DNA from: an uncultured Litoreibacter sp.
GTDB lineage: Bacteria; Pseudomonadota; Alphaproteobacteria; Rhodobacterales; Rhodobacteraceae
Assembly (NCBI GenBank): GCA_938030665.1
Contig: CALHHY010000036.1
Location: 28,320-92,319, forward strand
Direction of reading: 5' to 3'
DNA: 64,000 bases
The notes below the pieces were generated by a model that searched no databases, was not told the origin of the DNA, and saw only the letters and a program-made list of their open reading frames with translations. Made by a program: the position numbers and the translations under genes. This document shows, one piece after another, positions 1 to 7,573 of the stretch. Numbering within the stretch: position 1 is the stretch's first letter; every line of letters starts with the position of its first letter.

Positions 1-80
1 ATGAAAGCCAATACCCGATGGATGAGGTCTGGGTGGTGCCAACCTCCGGCGGACGCTCCGCGCGCATCCCCGCCGAATGA
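1..80 (+). CDS. C-terminal end of an upstream gene (partial)
   Basis: Reading from base 3, an open frame runs into the window and stops with TGA at 78-80, giving about 25 residues that end in GGRSARIPAE. Its stop overlaps the ATG of the next gene (ATGA at 77-80), which is typical of translational coupling in one operon. The tail loosely resembles the end of Gfo/Idh/MocA-type oxidoreductases, which often sit beside sugar isomerases, but this fragment is too short to assign. Confidence 0.5.
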   Translation, partial: ESQYPMDEVWVVPTSGGRSARIPAE

Positions 81-937
81 GGAAGCTTAAAACCTACACC
101 TCGCTTTGGGCCATGCAGCCGCATGACCCAACCGGGGTAAAGCTGCCGCTGGACCAGGTCTGCGAAATGGTAGCGGGGGCCGGTTTTGACGGGATGGCGA
201 TTGATCTGGGTGCCTCGGACGTGGCGGTCGCGCATGCCGTCCGCCCGCATATGGAGGCCAACGGCCTGACGCCGCTGATCGTGGCCTTCCCCAAGACCAT
301 CGAAAGCCTGGAGGACACATTGCACATGGCCGCCGATTTCGGCGCGCCTTTCGTGGATGTAATCGGGCAAGTGACGCCGATTGCGCTGGACGACATGGTG
401 CCGGTGATCGAAACCTGGATGGAGATGTCCGACCAGATCGGCGTTCCTATCCAGTTCGAGACGCATCGCAACTGCATTACCAACGACCTTTACACCACGC
501 TGCAGCTGATCGACCGCGTCCCGGAAATGCGGATTTGTGCGGATCTCAGCCACTACGTTGTTGACCGGGAATTCTGGTTTCCGCTGTCCGAGCATGACCT
601 TGGGTTGATCTCGCGCATCCTTGCGCGGTCCGACAGCTTTCAGGGGCGGGTCGCGTCGCGCCAGCAGATTCAGCTGCAGCTCGGTTTTCCGCAACATCAG
701 AAATGGGTCGACCTCTTCAAGGGCTGGTGGCGGGAAGGCATGGCCTCGTGGCGGGCGCGCAATGTGAGCGGAGACTGCATCTTTGTTTGCGAACTTGGCC
801 CCCCGGAATACGCGATGACCGGCCCTGACGGGCGGGAGATGTCGAACCGCTGGAAAGAAGCGCAAGTGATCAAGACCTGGGTGGAGGAGATTTGGGCCGA
901 TCTAGAGGCCAATGACGCGCCGGTATTGACCCCCTAG
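77..937 (+). CDS. Sugar phosphate isomerase/epimerase-like TIM-barrel protein
   Basis: This 286-residue cytoplasmic protein looks like the xylose-isomerase-like TIM barrel family (AP endonuclease 2 fold). Visible marks are the early GFDGMAID strand, QFETHRN near residue 130 and ICADLSHYV near 152, where acidic and histidine residues would bind a divalent metal. Members isomerise or epimerise sugars, inositols or related polyols; the substrate here is unknown. Its start overlaps the stop of the preceding gene by four bases, so it is probably the last gene of an operon that begins before this window. The desaturase that follows starts about 25 bases later and may be independent. Confidence 0.7.
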   Translation: MRKLKTYTSLWAMQPHDPTGVKLPLDQVCEMVAGAGFDGMAIDLGASDVAVAHAVRPHMEANGLTPLIVAFPKTIESLEDTLHMAADFGAPFVDVIGQVTPIALDDMVPVIETWMEMSDQIGVPIQFETHRNCITNDLYTTLQLIDRVPEMRICADLSHYVVDREFWFPLSEHDLGLISRILARSDSFQGRVASRQQIQLQLGFPQHQKWVDLFKGWWREGMASWRARNVSGDCIFVCELGPPEYAMTGPDGREMSNRWKEAQVIKTWVEEIWADLEANDAPVLTP

Positions 938-962
938 CCTGCGCCGCCCTAGCGTGGAGGCC

Positions 963-2027
963 ATGCCTGACCCCTTGTCCAACACCGGCGCTGCTGAACC
1001 CACGACTTCGGCAAGCCCCACATGGTACCGACCAAAGGTTGACCCGGCCGAGATTAGGGCGCTCATGGTGAAATCGGACGCGATCGCGACTCGCGACACG
1101 GCGCTTTGGTTGGGGCTGATGGTGCTGACGGGCGGCTTGGGGGTGATGCTCTGGCCGTCTTGGTGGTCAGCGCCGTTCTGGGTAGCTTACGGGGTGCTTT
1201 ATGGCTCTGCGTCGGATAGCCGATGGCATGAATGCGGGCATCAAACGGCGTTCCGTACGGGTTGGAAAAATCAGGTGGTCTACCAGATTGCCTGCTTCAT
1301 GTTGCTCCGCAATCCGGTCTGCTGGCGGGCGAGCCATGTCCGGCACCACACGGACACGATCATCACTGACCGGGACCCAGAGATCGTCGCGATGCGCCCC
1401 CCGGACCTGCTTCGGTTGGGGCTGAACCTGTTTGGGATCATGGATACCTGGCACCTTGTCCGGCGCATGGTGCTGCATGCCTTGGGGCGGCTTCATCTGG
1501 AGGAGCAGGCTTACGTCCGCCCCGAGGATGCGCCGCGCGTCTTCCGCGTCGCGCGGATTTGGCTGGGGATTTACGTGGCCGTGATCCTGACATGCCTTGC
1601 CACCGGCTCCATCCTGCCGCTGATGATGGTGGGGCTACCCCGGCTATACGGGGCGTGGCACCACGTGCTGACCGGCGTGCTGCAACATCTGGGGCTGGCC
1701 GAAAACGTGCATGACCACCGGCTGAACACACGCACGGTTCTGATGAACCCGGTCAGTCGTTTCATTTACCTCAATATGAACTACCACCTGGAGCACCACC
1801 TGTTCACCATGGTGCCCTATTACAACCTGCCCAAGCTGCATGCGTTGATCTCCCATGACCTGCCGCCGCCCGTCCGATCTATCCCGGCGGCGGTAGCGCA
1901 GTTGATGCCGGTGCTTCTAAGGCAGCTGCGCTACCGCGACGCGGTGATCATCCCGGCCCTGCCCAAGGGTGCGACGCCCTATGGGGCAGAGGTGGACAGG
2001 TTGCGCCCGCATGCTGTGAGTATTTGA
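963..2027 (+). CDS. Membrane fatty acid desaturase family protein
   Basis: This is an integral membrane di-iron desaturase or hydroxylase of about 354 residues. The three histidine boxes that bind the iron pair are intact: HECGH at 89-93, HVRHH at 125-129 and HLEHH at 275-279. Hydrophobic segments lie near residues 46-80 and 200-225, as expected for this family. The enzyme would introduce a double bond or hydroxyl into a lipid acyl chain or related alkyl group using oxygen; the substrate cannot be read from sequence. I chose ATG 963, which follows a GGAGG; an in-frame GTG at 954 is an alternative. The 199 bases after it hold no gene I can support. Confidence 0.82.
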   Translation: MPDPLSNTGAAEPTTSASPTWYRPKVDPAEIRALMVKSDAIATRDTALWLGLMVLTGGLGVMLWPSWWSAPFWVAYGVLYGSASDSRWHECGHQTAFRTGWKNQVVYQIACFMLLRNPVCWRASHVRHHTDTIITDRDPEIVAMRPPDLLRLGLNLFGIMDTWHLVRRMVLHALGRLHLEEQAYVRPEDAPRVFRVARIWLGIYVAVILTCLATGSILPLMMVGLPRLYGAWHHVLTGVLQHLGLAENVHDHRLNTRTVLMNPVSRFIYLNMNYHLEHHLFTMVPYYNLPKLHALISHDLPPPVRSIPAAVAQLMPVLLRQLRYRDAVIIPALPKGATPYGAEVDRLRPHAVSI

Positions 2028-2226
2028 TCGGGGCGAGGTATCGGCGCATCCGGCATAATTCGACGGGTGACCCGATTGTGCGAAGCTTCTTGCGTGCGCT
2101 CCCGGAATTGGCCCGATATCTTCGGCGATCTGGCCCTATCGCGCGGCATTTCGCAAGGGCATGTCTCGCGCAAGCGCGTATACACGGCGCTGACACAGAT
2201 TCGACCATTATTCGGGGGCCCCTGCC

Positions 2227-3228
2227 ATGATCCAGACACCGTATCTTTTGTTCCTCGGCGACGCGCCGGACGCTTTGGCCGCCAAGGTCGCGCAAGGCAT
2301 CAAGGACTGGCGCCCCGACAACGCGCTTGGCCAGTTCCGCATGGAAGGCTGCAACGCCGATATGGGCCTGACCGACATGTCGCTGCAAGACGGCCTTGAT
2401 GCCGGTGCAAAAACGCTGGTGATTGGCGTGGCTAACCGGGGTGGCGTGATTTCCGACGCGTGGAAAGCGGTGCTCGTGCAGGCGTTGGAAATGGGCTACG
2501 ACATCGCGTCGGGCCTGCATAATCTGCTGCGCGAGGAAGACGAGCTGCAGCGCGCTGCCAAGGTTCATGGCCGCACCCTGCATGACGTGCGCATCCCCTC
2601 CGTCGCCTACCCGATTGCCAATGGCAAAAAGCGCAGAGGCAAGCGCATTCTGGCCGTGGGCACCGACTGTTCGGTTGGCAAGATGTATACCGGGCTTTGC
2701 ATGGATGCCGAGATGCGCAAGCGCGGCATGAAATCGACCTTCCGCCCCACGGGGCAGACCGGCATCCTGATCACCGGTGGTGGCGTGCCGCTGGATGCGG
2801 TGATTGCGGATTTCATGGCCGGTGCGGTGGAATATCTGACCCCCGACAATGACGACGACCACTGGGATCATATCGAGGGGCAGGGCAGCCTGTTCCACGT
2901 CTCCTACTCCGGGGTGACGCTGGCGCTGATCCATGGCGGCCAGCCCGACGCGCTGGTGTTGGCGCATGAGCCGACGCGCGCCCATATGCGCGGCCTGCCC
3001 GAATACCAGCAACCCTCGCTGGAGGCGCTGCGCGACATGGCGCTGCCCCTGGCGCGTGTTGCCAACCCGGCGTGTCAGGTGACCGGTGTATCCGTCAACA
3101 CCCAGCACATGGGTGAAGATGAGGCGAAAGCCTATCTGGCCGAGATCGAGGAGCGTATGGGCCTGCCGACCACCGACCCGTTCCGGTTCGGTGCGGAAAA
3201 GCTTGTGGATGCGCTGGAAATGCTGTGA
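2227..3228 (+). CDS. dgcN: DUF1611-family N-acetyltransferase, DgcN-like
   Basis: This 333-residue protein belongs to the DUF1611 family. It has a P-loop-like motif, GTDCSVGK, at 145-152, followed by the conserved FRPTGQTGILITGGG stretch. In marine Proteobacteria, DgcN acetylates D-glutamate with acetyl-CoA to N-acetyl-D-glutamate, the first step of a D-glutamate catabolic route. The immediate neighbour is a DgcA-like enolase-superfamily epimerase whose start overlaps this stop by four bases (ATGTGATC region, 3225-3228), and a D-amino acid aminotransferase follows. That context supports the DgcN assignment over a generic DUF1611 label. A GGGGGCCCC run precedes the start; no regulator is adjacent. 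Confidence 0.82.
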   Translation: MIQTPYLLFLGDAPDALAAKVAQGIKDWRPDNALGQFRMEGCNADMGLTDMSLQDGLDAGAKTLVIGVANRGGVISDAWKAVLVQALEMGYDIASGLHNLLREEDELQRAAKVHGRTLHDVRIPSVAYPIANGKKRRGKRILAVGTDCSVGKMYTGLCMDAEMRKRGMKSTFRPTGQTGILITGGGVPLDAVIADFMAGAVEYLTPDNDDDHWDHIEGQGSLFHVSYSGVTLALIHGGQPDALVLAHEPTRAHMRGLPEYQQPSLEALRDMALPLARVANPACQVTGVSVNTQHMGEDEAKAYLAEIEERMGLPTTDPFRFGAEKLVDALEML

Positions 3229-4187
3229 TCACGGTCACTGCTGACAGCTTCCGGCTGGCGGAGGTCTTTACTATCTCGCGCGGGTCGCGGACGGAGGCCA
3301 AGGTGCTGACTGTCCGCATCATCCGCGACGGTGTGACCGGCATGGGCGAATGCGTGCCCTATGCTCGCTACGGCGAGACGCTGGAAAGCGTCACGGCTGA
3401 GGTTGAGGGCCTGGCGGATGACATCACGCGTGCCGATCTACAATCGGCGCTGCCTGCCGGGGCCGCGCGCAACGCGGTCGATTGCGCCTTGTGGGACCTG
3501 GAGGCCAAACAGCAAGGCAAGCGGGTCTGGGATCTGATCGGCGCACCTGAGCCAAGGCCCGAGATCACCGCCTACACGCTGTCGCTGGCCGACCCCGACG
3601 CGATGGAGGCATCGGCGCGCAAACACAGCCACCGGCCCTTGCTGAAGATCAAGCTGGGCACGCCGGATGACATGCCCCGACTTGAGGCCGTGCGGCGCGG
3701 CGCACCGGACACGCCGATTATCATCGATGCAAATGAGGGCTGGTCCGCCGAGGTCTACGCCGATCTCGCCCCGCATTTGGTGCGCCTCGGCGTCAAGCTG
3801 GTCGAGCAGCCCCTGCCTGCGGGTGCGGACGACATGCTGGCGGAAATTGCCCGCCCCCTGCCGGTCTGCGCAGATGAGGCCTGCCACGACCGCGCCTCCC
3901 TGCCGGGGCTCAAGGGCAAATATGACGTGATCAACATCAAGCTCGACAAGACCGGCGGGCTGACCGAGGCGTTGGAGCTGAAAAGCGCAGGCGAGGCCCA
4001 AGGCTACGGCATCATGGTGGGCTGTATGGTCGGTTCGTCGCTGGCGATGGCGCCGGCCACGCTGGTCGCCCAAGGGGTGGCCTTTACCGACCTTGACGGC
4101 CCGCTTCTGTTGGCCGAAGACCGCGACACACCGCTACGATTTGACGAGGCTGGGGTGCATGCGCCCGCGGCCGCATTATGGGGATAG
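3225..4187 (+). CDS. dgcA: Enolase-superfamily racemase, DgcA-like (N-acetyl-D-glutamate racemase)
   Basis: A 320-residue member of the muconate lactonizing/dipeptide epimerase branch of the enolase superfamily. The capping domain covers roughly 1-110 and the barrel 115-310. Catalytic features are the KIK lysines at 141/143, metal ligands D168 (DAN), E194 (EQPL) and D217 (ADE), and the opposing lysine K239. These fit a 1,1-proton transfer racemase or epimerase. On its own it could be an L-Ala-D/L-Glu epimerase, but its four-base overlap with dgcN indicates N-acetyl-D-glutamate racemisation to N-acetyl-L-glutamate. The start is GTG at 3225. Confidence 0.82.
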   Translation: MITVTADSFRLAEVFTISRGSRTEAKVLTVRIIRDGVTGMGECVPYARYGETLESVTAEVEGLADDITRADLQSALPAGAARNAVDCALWDLEAKQQGKRVWDLIGAPEPRPEITAYTLSLADPDAMEASARKHSHRPLLKIKLGTPDDMPRLEAVRRGAPDTPIIIDANEGWSAEVYADLAPHLVRLGVKLVEQPLPAGADDMLAEIARPLPVCADEACHDRASLPGLKGKYDVINIKLDKTGGLTEALELKSAGEAQGYGIMVGCMVGSSLAMAPATLVAQGVAFTDLDGPLLLAEDRDTPLRFDEAGVHAPAAALWG

Positions 4188-4191
4188 AGAC

Positions 4192-5049
4192 ATGGGACGC
4201 ATCGTATACCTTAACGGGGACTATCTGCCGGAGGAGGAGGCCAAGGTCTCCGTCTTTGACCGGGGCTTTCTGTTTGCCGATGCGGTCTATGAGGTCACGT
4301 CGGTGCTGGACGGGAAGATCATCGCCTTTGACGGCCATGTGAAACGGCTGCAACGCTCCTGCGATGAGCTGGGCATCGACTATCAGGTCAACGAGGATGA
4401 GCTGATGGAGGTGCATCGCCAGCTCGTGGCCAAGAACGACCTCAAGGAAGGCATGATCTACCTGCAGCTGACCCGCGGCAATCCGGGTGATCGCGATTTC
4501 GTCTACCCACCGGCGGACACCCCGGTGACGCTGGTGCTGTTCACTCAGACCGCCAACCTGTTGGACAATCCGAAGATCAAGACGGGGATGAAGGTCATCT
4601 CCGTTGAGGATCAGCGCTGGTCACGGCGCGACATCAAGACAGTGCAGCTGCTATATCCGTCCATGGCGAAAATGGCGGCGAAGGCTGCGGGCGTCGATGA
4701 CGCGTGGATGATCGAGGACGGCCATGTCACCGAAGGCTCCTCCAACAACGCCTATATCGTGAAAGACGGCAAGATCATCACCCGGCATCTCGGTAATGAG
4801 ATTTTGCACGGGATTACCCGCGCGGCGGTGCTGGCCTATGCAAAATCCGCGCAGATGGAGGTCGAAGAACGCGCCTTCACCATCGAGGAAGCGAAAGCGG
4901 CGGATGAGGCCTTTATCACGTCAGCCTCTACCTTCGTGATGCCGGTGGTGGAGATTGACGGGGTGACCTTGGGCGATGGCACACCAGGAGAATCCGCGCT
5001 ACGTCTGCGGGAGCTGTATCTGGAAGAAAGCCGTAAGCAGGCGGTCTGA
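4192..5049 (+). CDS. D-amino acid aminotransferase (class IV PLP enzyme)
   Basis: This 285-residue fold-type IV PLP transaminase matches D-alanine aminotransferases in length and sequence. The PLP lysine is K149 in RRDIKTVQLL, and E181 in TEGSSNNAY is the expected cofactor partner. YLNGDYLP at the N terminus and the DRGFLFADAVYE motif are typical. It would interconvert D-alanine or other D-amino acids plus 2-oxoglutarate with oxoacids plus D-glutamate. Placed four bases after dgcA, it probably feeds D-glutamate to DgcN/DgcA. The start is ATG 4192; the open frame extends upstream, but those residues do not resemble the family. A branched-chain or aminodeoxychorismate lyase activity is less likely. 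Confidence 0.85.
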   Translation: MGRIVYLNGDYLPEEEAKVSVFDRGFLFADAVYEVTSVLDGKIIAFDGHVKRLQRSCDELGIDYQVNEDELMEVHRQLVAKNDLKEGMIYLQLTRGNPGDRDFVYPPADTPVTLVLFTQTANLLDNPKIKTGMKVISVEDQRWSRRDIKTVQLLYPSMAKMAAKAAGVDDAWMIEDGHVTEGSSNNAYIVKDGKIITRHLGNEILHGITRAAVLAYAKSAQMEVEERAFTIEEAKAADEAFITSASTFVMPVVEIDGVTLGDGTPGESALRLRELYLEESRKQAV

Positions 5050-5063
5050 ACACGCTGCGGGGG

Positions 5064-5468
5064 CTAATCGCGGGGCTCGGCCTTTTCGACCGGGCCGCCC
5101 TGAGCCGCCCAGCTTGAGAAGCCGTCTTTCAGATGCGCGGCCGCAAACCCCATGTCCTGAAGCGTAGCCACCGTCAGCGCTGACCGCCAGCCGCTGGCGC
5201 AATGGAAGACATATGTCTTGCCCTCCTGCGCGAAGACGTCCTTGTGGTAGGGGCTGTCGGGGTCAACCCAGAATTCGATCATGCCACGCGGGGCGTGGAC
5301 GCTGCCGGGGATGAAGCCACTGCGCTGCCTTTCCCTTATGTCGCGGATATCGACGACTACCACATCGGGGTCGTCTGCCATCGCGATCAGGTCAGATGTG
5401 TCGATCTCTTCGATCCGGGCGCGGGCGGCGGCGACCATGTCGGCGGCGGTCTGTTTCAGCTTGCGCAT
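5064..5468 (-). CDS. Rhodanese-like domain protein
   Basis: A 134-residue single rhodanese domain. The active-site cysteine is C90 in the loop FHCASGWRS, the place where a persulfide would form in sulfur transfer. An earlier IRDIRERQRSGFIPGSVHAPRG stretch is the standard entry to the fold. Function is probably sulfur relay or a redox role in the cytoplasm; the partner is unknown. I chose ATG at 5468 because GGGGGA lies just upstream and the longer frame would extend into the neighbour. It is 37 bases downstream of the MoxR-cluster membrane gene and may be co-transcribed with it. Confidence 0.85.
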   Translation of the reverse strand: MRKLKQTAADMVAAARARIEEIDTSDLIAMADDPDVVVVDIRDIRERQRSGFIPGSVHAPRGMIEFWVDPDSPYHKDVFAQEGKTYVFHCASGWRSALTVATLQDMGFAAAHLKDGFSSWAAQGGPVEKAEPRD

Positions 5469-5505
5469 GCGCGTCCCCCAATTCGGTGTTGATAAACGGT
5501 CTGCT

Positions 5506-7572
5506 TTACCGGCGGCCTTCACGCAACCATGCGCCAACGCTCAGCAGCGCGGCCAGCAGCAGGAACAGCCACGGGGACACGATGGAGGTCACGGTGATGT
5601 TCGTCGTCACATAGGCATTGCGCGGCGTCAGCCCAATCCAGCCGCGACCCGCCGCGTTGCGCCCTTCACCCACCATGCGGAGGGAGGGGATACCATCCTC
5701 CAACGCCAGAATGCCGCCTCTGAGCGGGGTCACGATCGGTTCCAGCTTGTCGCCGGAGGCCACGGTCTCCACAAACTCGCGCGGGGCGGCGGGGCCGAGG
5801 CCGAAGACGGTCTCGATCTCCCCCTCCACGGCGCGGTAGAGGCCTTGCTGGGTGCCTTCGAAGGTTGCGCTGTAGCGGCCGGGGGTGACTTCCTCCAGCA
5901 AGATGATCTCCTCCGTGCCGTCGGGGGCTGTTAGGGTGACCTCGCCGATTTCTTCGGCCAGCGTGCGGCGCGTCAGGGTGATGGTCTGCCCCTCAACGAG
6001 TGCGGTCAGCGCCTCTTCTTCCAGATCGGGCTCTTTCATCATCCAATGCCCCAGCCGCCGCAGTAGTTCTAGCTGTGGGCCGCCACCCTCATATCCCCGG
6101 TTCCAGAGCCACGCATGATCAGACGCCATCAGCGCGACCCGTCCTTCGCCCACGCGGTCGAGCGTCAGCAGCGGCTTGTCGTCTATGCCGGTCATAACCG
6201 TGTCGCCGGACAGCTCCGACACTTCGATCTGGCGCATCCAGCGGCCCCAGCCCGGGCTGCCATCCTCGCCCTCGGGCAGCGGTGCAAGCTCCTGCAGGCC
6301 TTGGGTGACGGGGTGGCGGTTGCCGGTATCGGAGACCAGCGGCTTGAAGCCCTCTTCAAACACGCGGGCGGTCGGTTCCGCCGGAAGGATTTCACCCAAG
6401 GGGGAGCGGTAGATCGAGTCGGCGGAGGCAAAATCAGGCCCCGCTGCAACGAGCACCGCGCCGCCGTTTTCGACATATTGGCGGATTGAATCGAAATAGA
6501 GCGAGGGAAGAATGCCGCGACGTTTGTAGCGGTCGAAGATGATCAGATCGAACTCGTCGACCTTCTCTAAAAACAGCTCCCGTGTTGGGAAGGCAATCAG
6601 CGACAATTCTGCGACCGGCACGCCGTCCTGCTTTTCCGGCGGGCGTAGAATGGTGAAATGCACAAGGTCCACCGCCGCGTCCGACTTCAGCAGATTGCGC
6701 CAGGTGCGCTCCCCCGCGTGTGGCTCGCCGGAGACCAGCAGCACGCGCAGCCGGTCGCGTACGCCATTGATCTGCACGAGGGCCGCGTTGTTGCGGTCGG
6801 TCAATTCGGTCTCTGCCACCTCGACCTGAAATTGCAGCACGTTGCGCCCGCCATGGTTGAGGGTCACGGGCAGTTCCAGATCCTCGTTGACGGGGACGGT
6901 GAAGGGCTGCGGCTCTTCCCCGTCGATGGCGATGGTGATCAGCGCGGTTGGCCCGGCATCGGCGGGCACAGCACCTTGATCCTCGATGCGGAGGGTGAGC
7001 ACGACCTCCTCATCCAGGATGGCGAAGGCGGGGGCGTTTTTGACGATCAGCCGCCGGTCCCAATCATCAGAGCGGCCCGTTAGCAACGTGTGGATCGGCG
7101 CCTGCATCTCAGGCGCGCGGGGGGCGTCATGCAGCTGGCCATCGGTGATGAGCACGGTGCCCGCTATGCGCGAGGCGGGTTCCTCCGATAGGGCTTCGGT
7201 CAGCGCTGTCATGAGCTCCGTGCCGGCGTCGCCGATACCGTCACGCACCTCGATCTGGCGCAGCTCCATGCCGCGATCCTCAATCTCGGCGGCGAGCGCT
7301 TCTGCCGCCTCAGCGGTTTGCGACCCCCGGTCCGACAGTGCCTGGCTGGCGGATTGATCGACGACCAGAATCACAATGTCGCTTAGCGGTTCGCGGTCCT
7401 CGTCCTGCAGGGACGGGTTAAGCAGTGCCACAAGCACGACCACCGCTGCCAACCCCCGCAGCCACCATCCCGGCAGCCCGCGGATCACCGCAAAAAGCAG
7501 CAGCGCGCCGATGATGACGGCGATGGCCACCAGAGGCAGCATGGGCACGAGGGGGTCAAAAATCACGTCCAT
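5506..7572 (-). CDS. Membrane protein with VWA-like and GATase1-like regions (MoxR cluster)
   Basis: A 688-residue membrane protein. Two N-terminal transmembrane helices (about 8-30 and 38-55) are followed by a von Willebrand A-like start, VILVVDQSAS, with a DxSxS-type metal site. A large middle part includes a glutamine-amidotransferase-like section (LIIFDRYKRRG and ENGGAVLVAAGPDF), and a single C-terminal helix ends in REGRR. The middle probably faces the periplasm. It follows the DUF4159 gene with one base between, so it belongs to the moxR operon. Such proteins are thought to be clients or partners of MoxR ATPases. I use ATG 7572; a longer start would overlap the upstream gene. Confidence 0.68.
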   Translation of the reverse strand: MDVIFDPLVPMLPLVAIAVIIGALLLFAVIRGLPGWWLRGLAAVVVLVALLNPSLQDEDREPLSDIVILVVDQSASQALSDRGSQTAEAAEALAAEIEDRGMELRQIEVRDGIGDAGTELMTALTEALSEEPASRIAGTVLITDGQLHDAPRAPEMQAPIHTLLTGRSDDWDRRLIVKNAPAFAILDEEVVLTLRIEDQGAVPADAGPTALITIAIDGEEPQPFTVPVNEDLELPVTLNHGGRNVLQFQVEVAETELTDRNNAALVQINGVRDRLRVLLVSGEPHAGERTWRNLLKSDAAVDLVHFTILRPPEKQDGVPVAELSLIAFPTRELFLEKVDEFDLIIFDRYKRRGILPSLYFDSIRQYVENGGAVLVAAGPDFASADSIYRSPLGEILPAEPTARVFEEGFKPLVSDTGNRHPVTQGLQELAPLPEGEDGSPGWGRWMRQIEVSELSGDTVMTGIDDKPLLTLDRVGEGRVALMASDHAWLWNRGYEGGGPQLELLRRLGHWMMKEPDLEEEALTALVEGQTITLTRRTLAEEIGEVTLTAPDGTEEIILLEEVTPGRYSATFEGTQQGLYRAVEGEIETVFGLGPAAPREFVETVASGDKLEPIVTPLRGGILALEDGIPSLRMVGEGRNAAGRGWIGLTPRNAYVTTNITVTSIVSPWLFLLLAALLSVGAWLREGRR

Positions 7573-7573
7573 T

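Noticed and set aside
1948..3108. Long open frame of 386 codons on the minus strand across dgcN
   Set aside because: It is antisense to a clear DUF1611 gene and overlaps it almost completely. Its product is a histidine- and arginine-rich shadow typical of GC-rich DNA.
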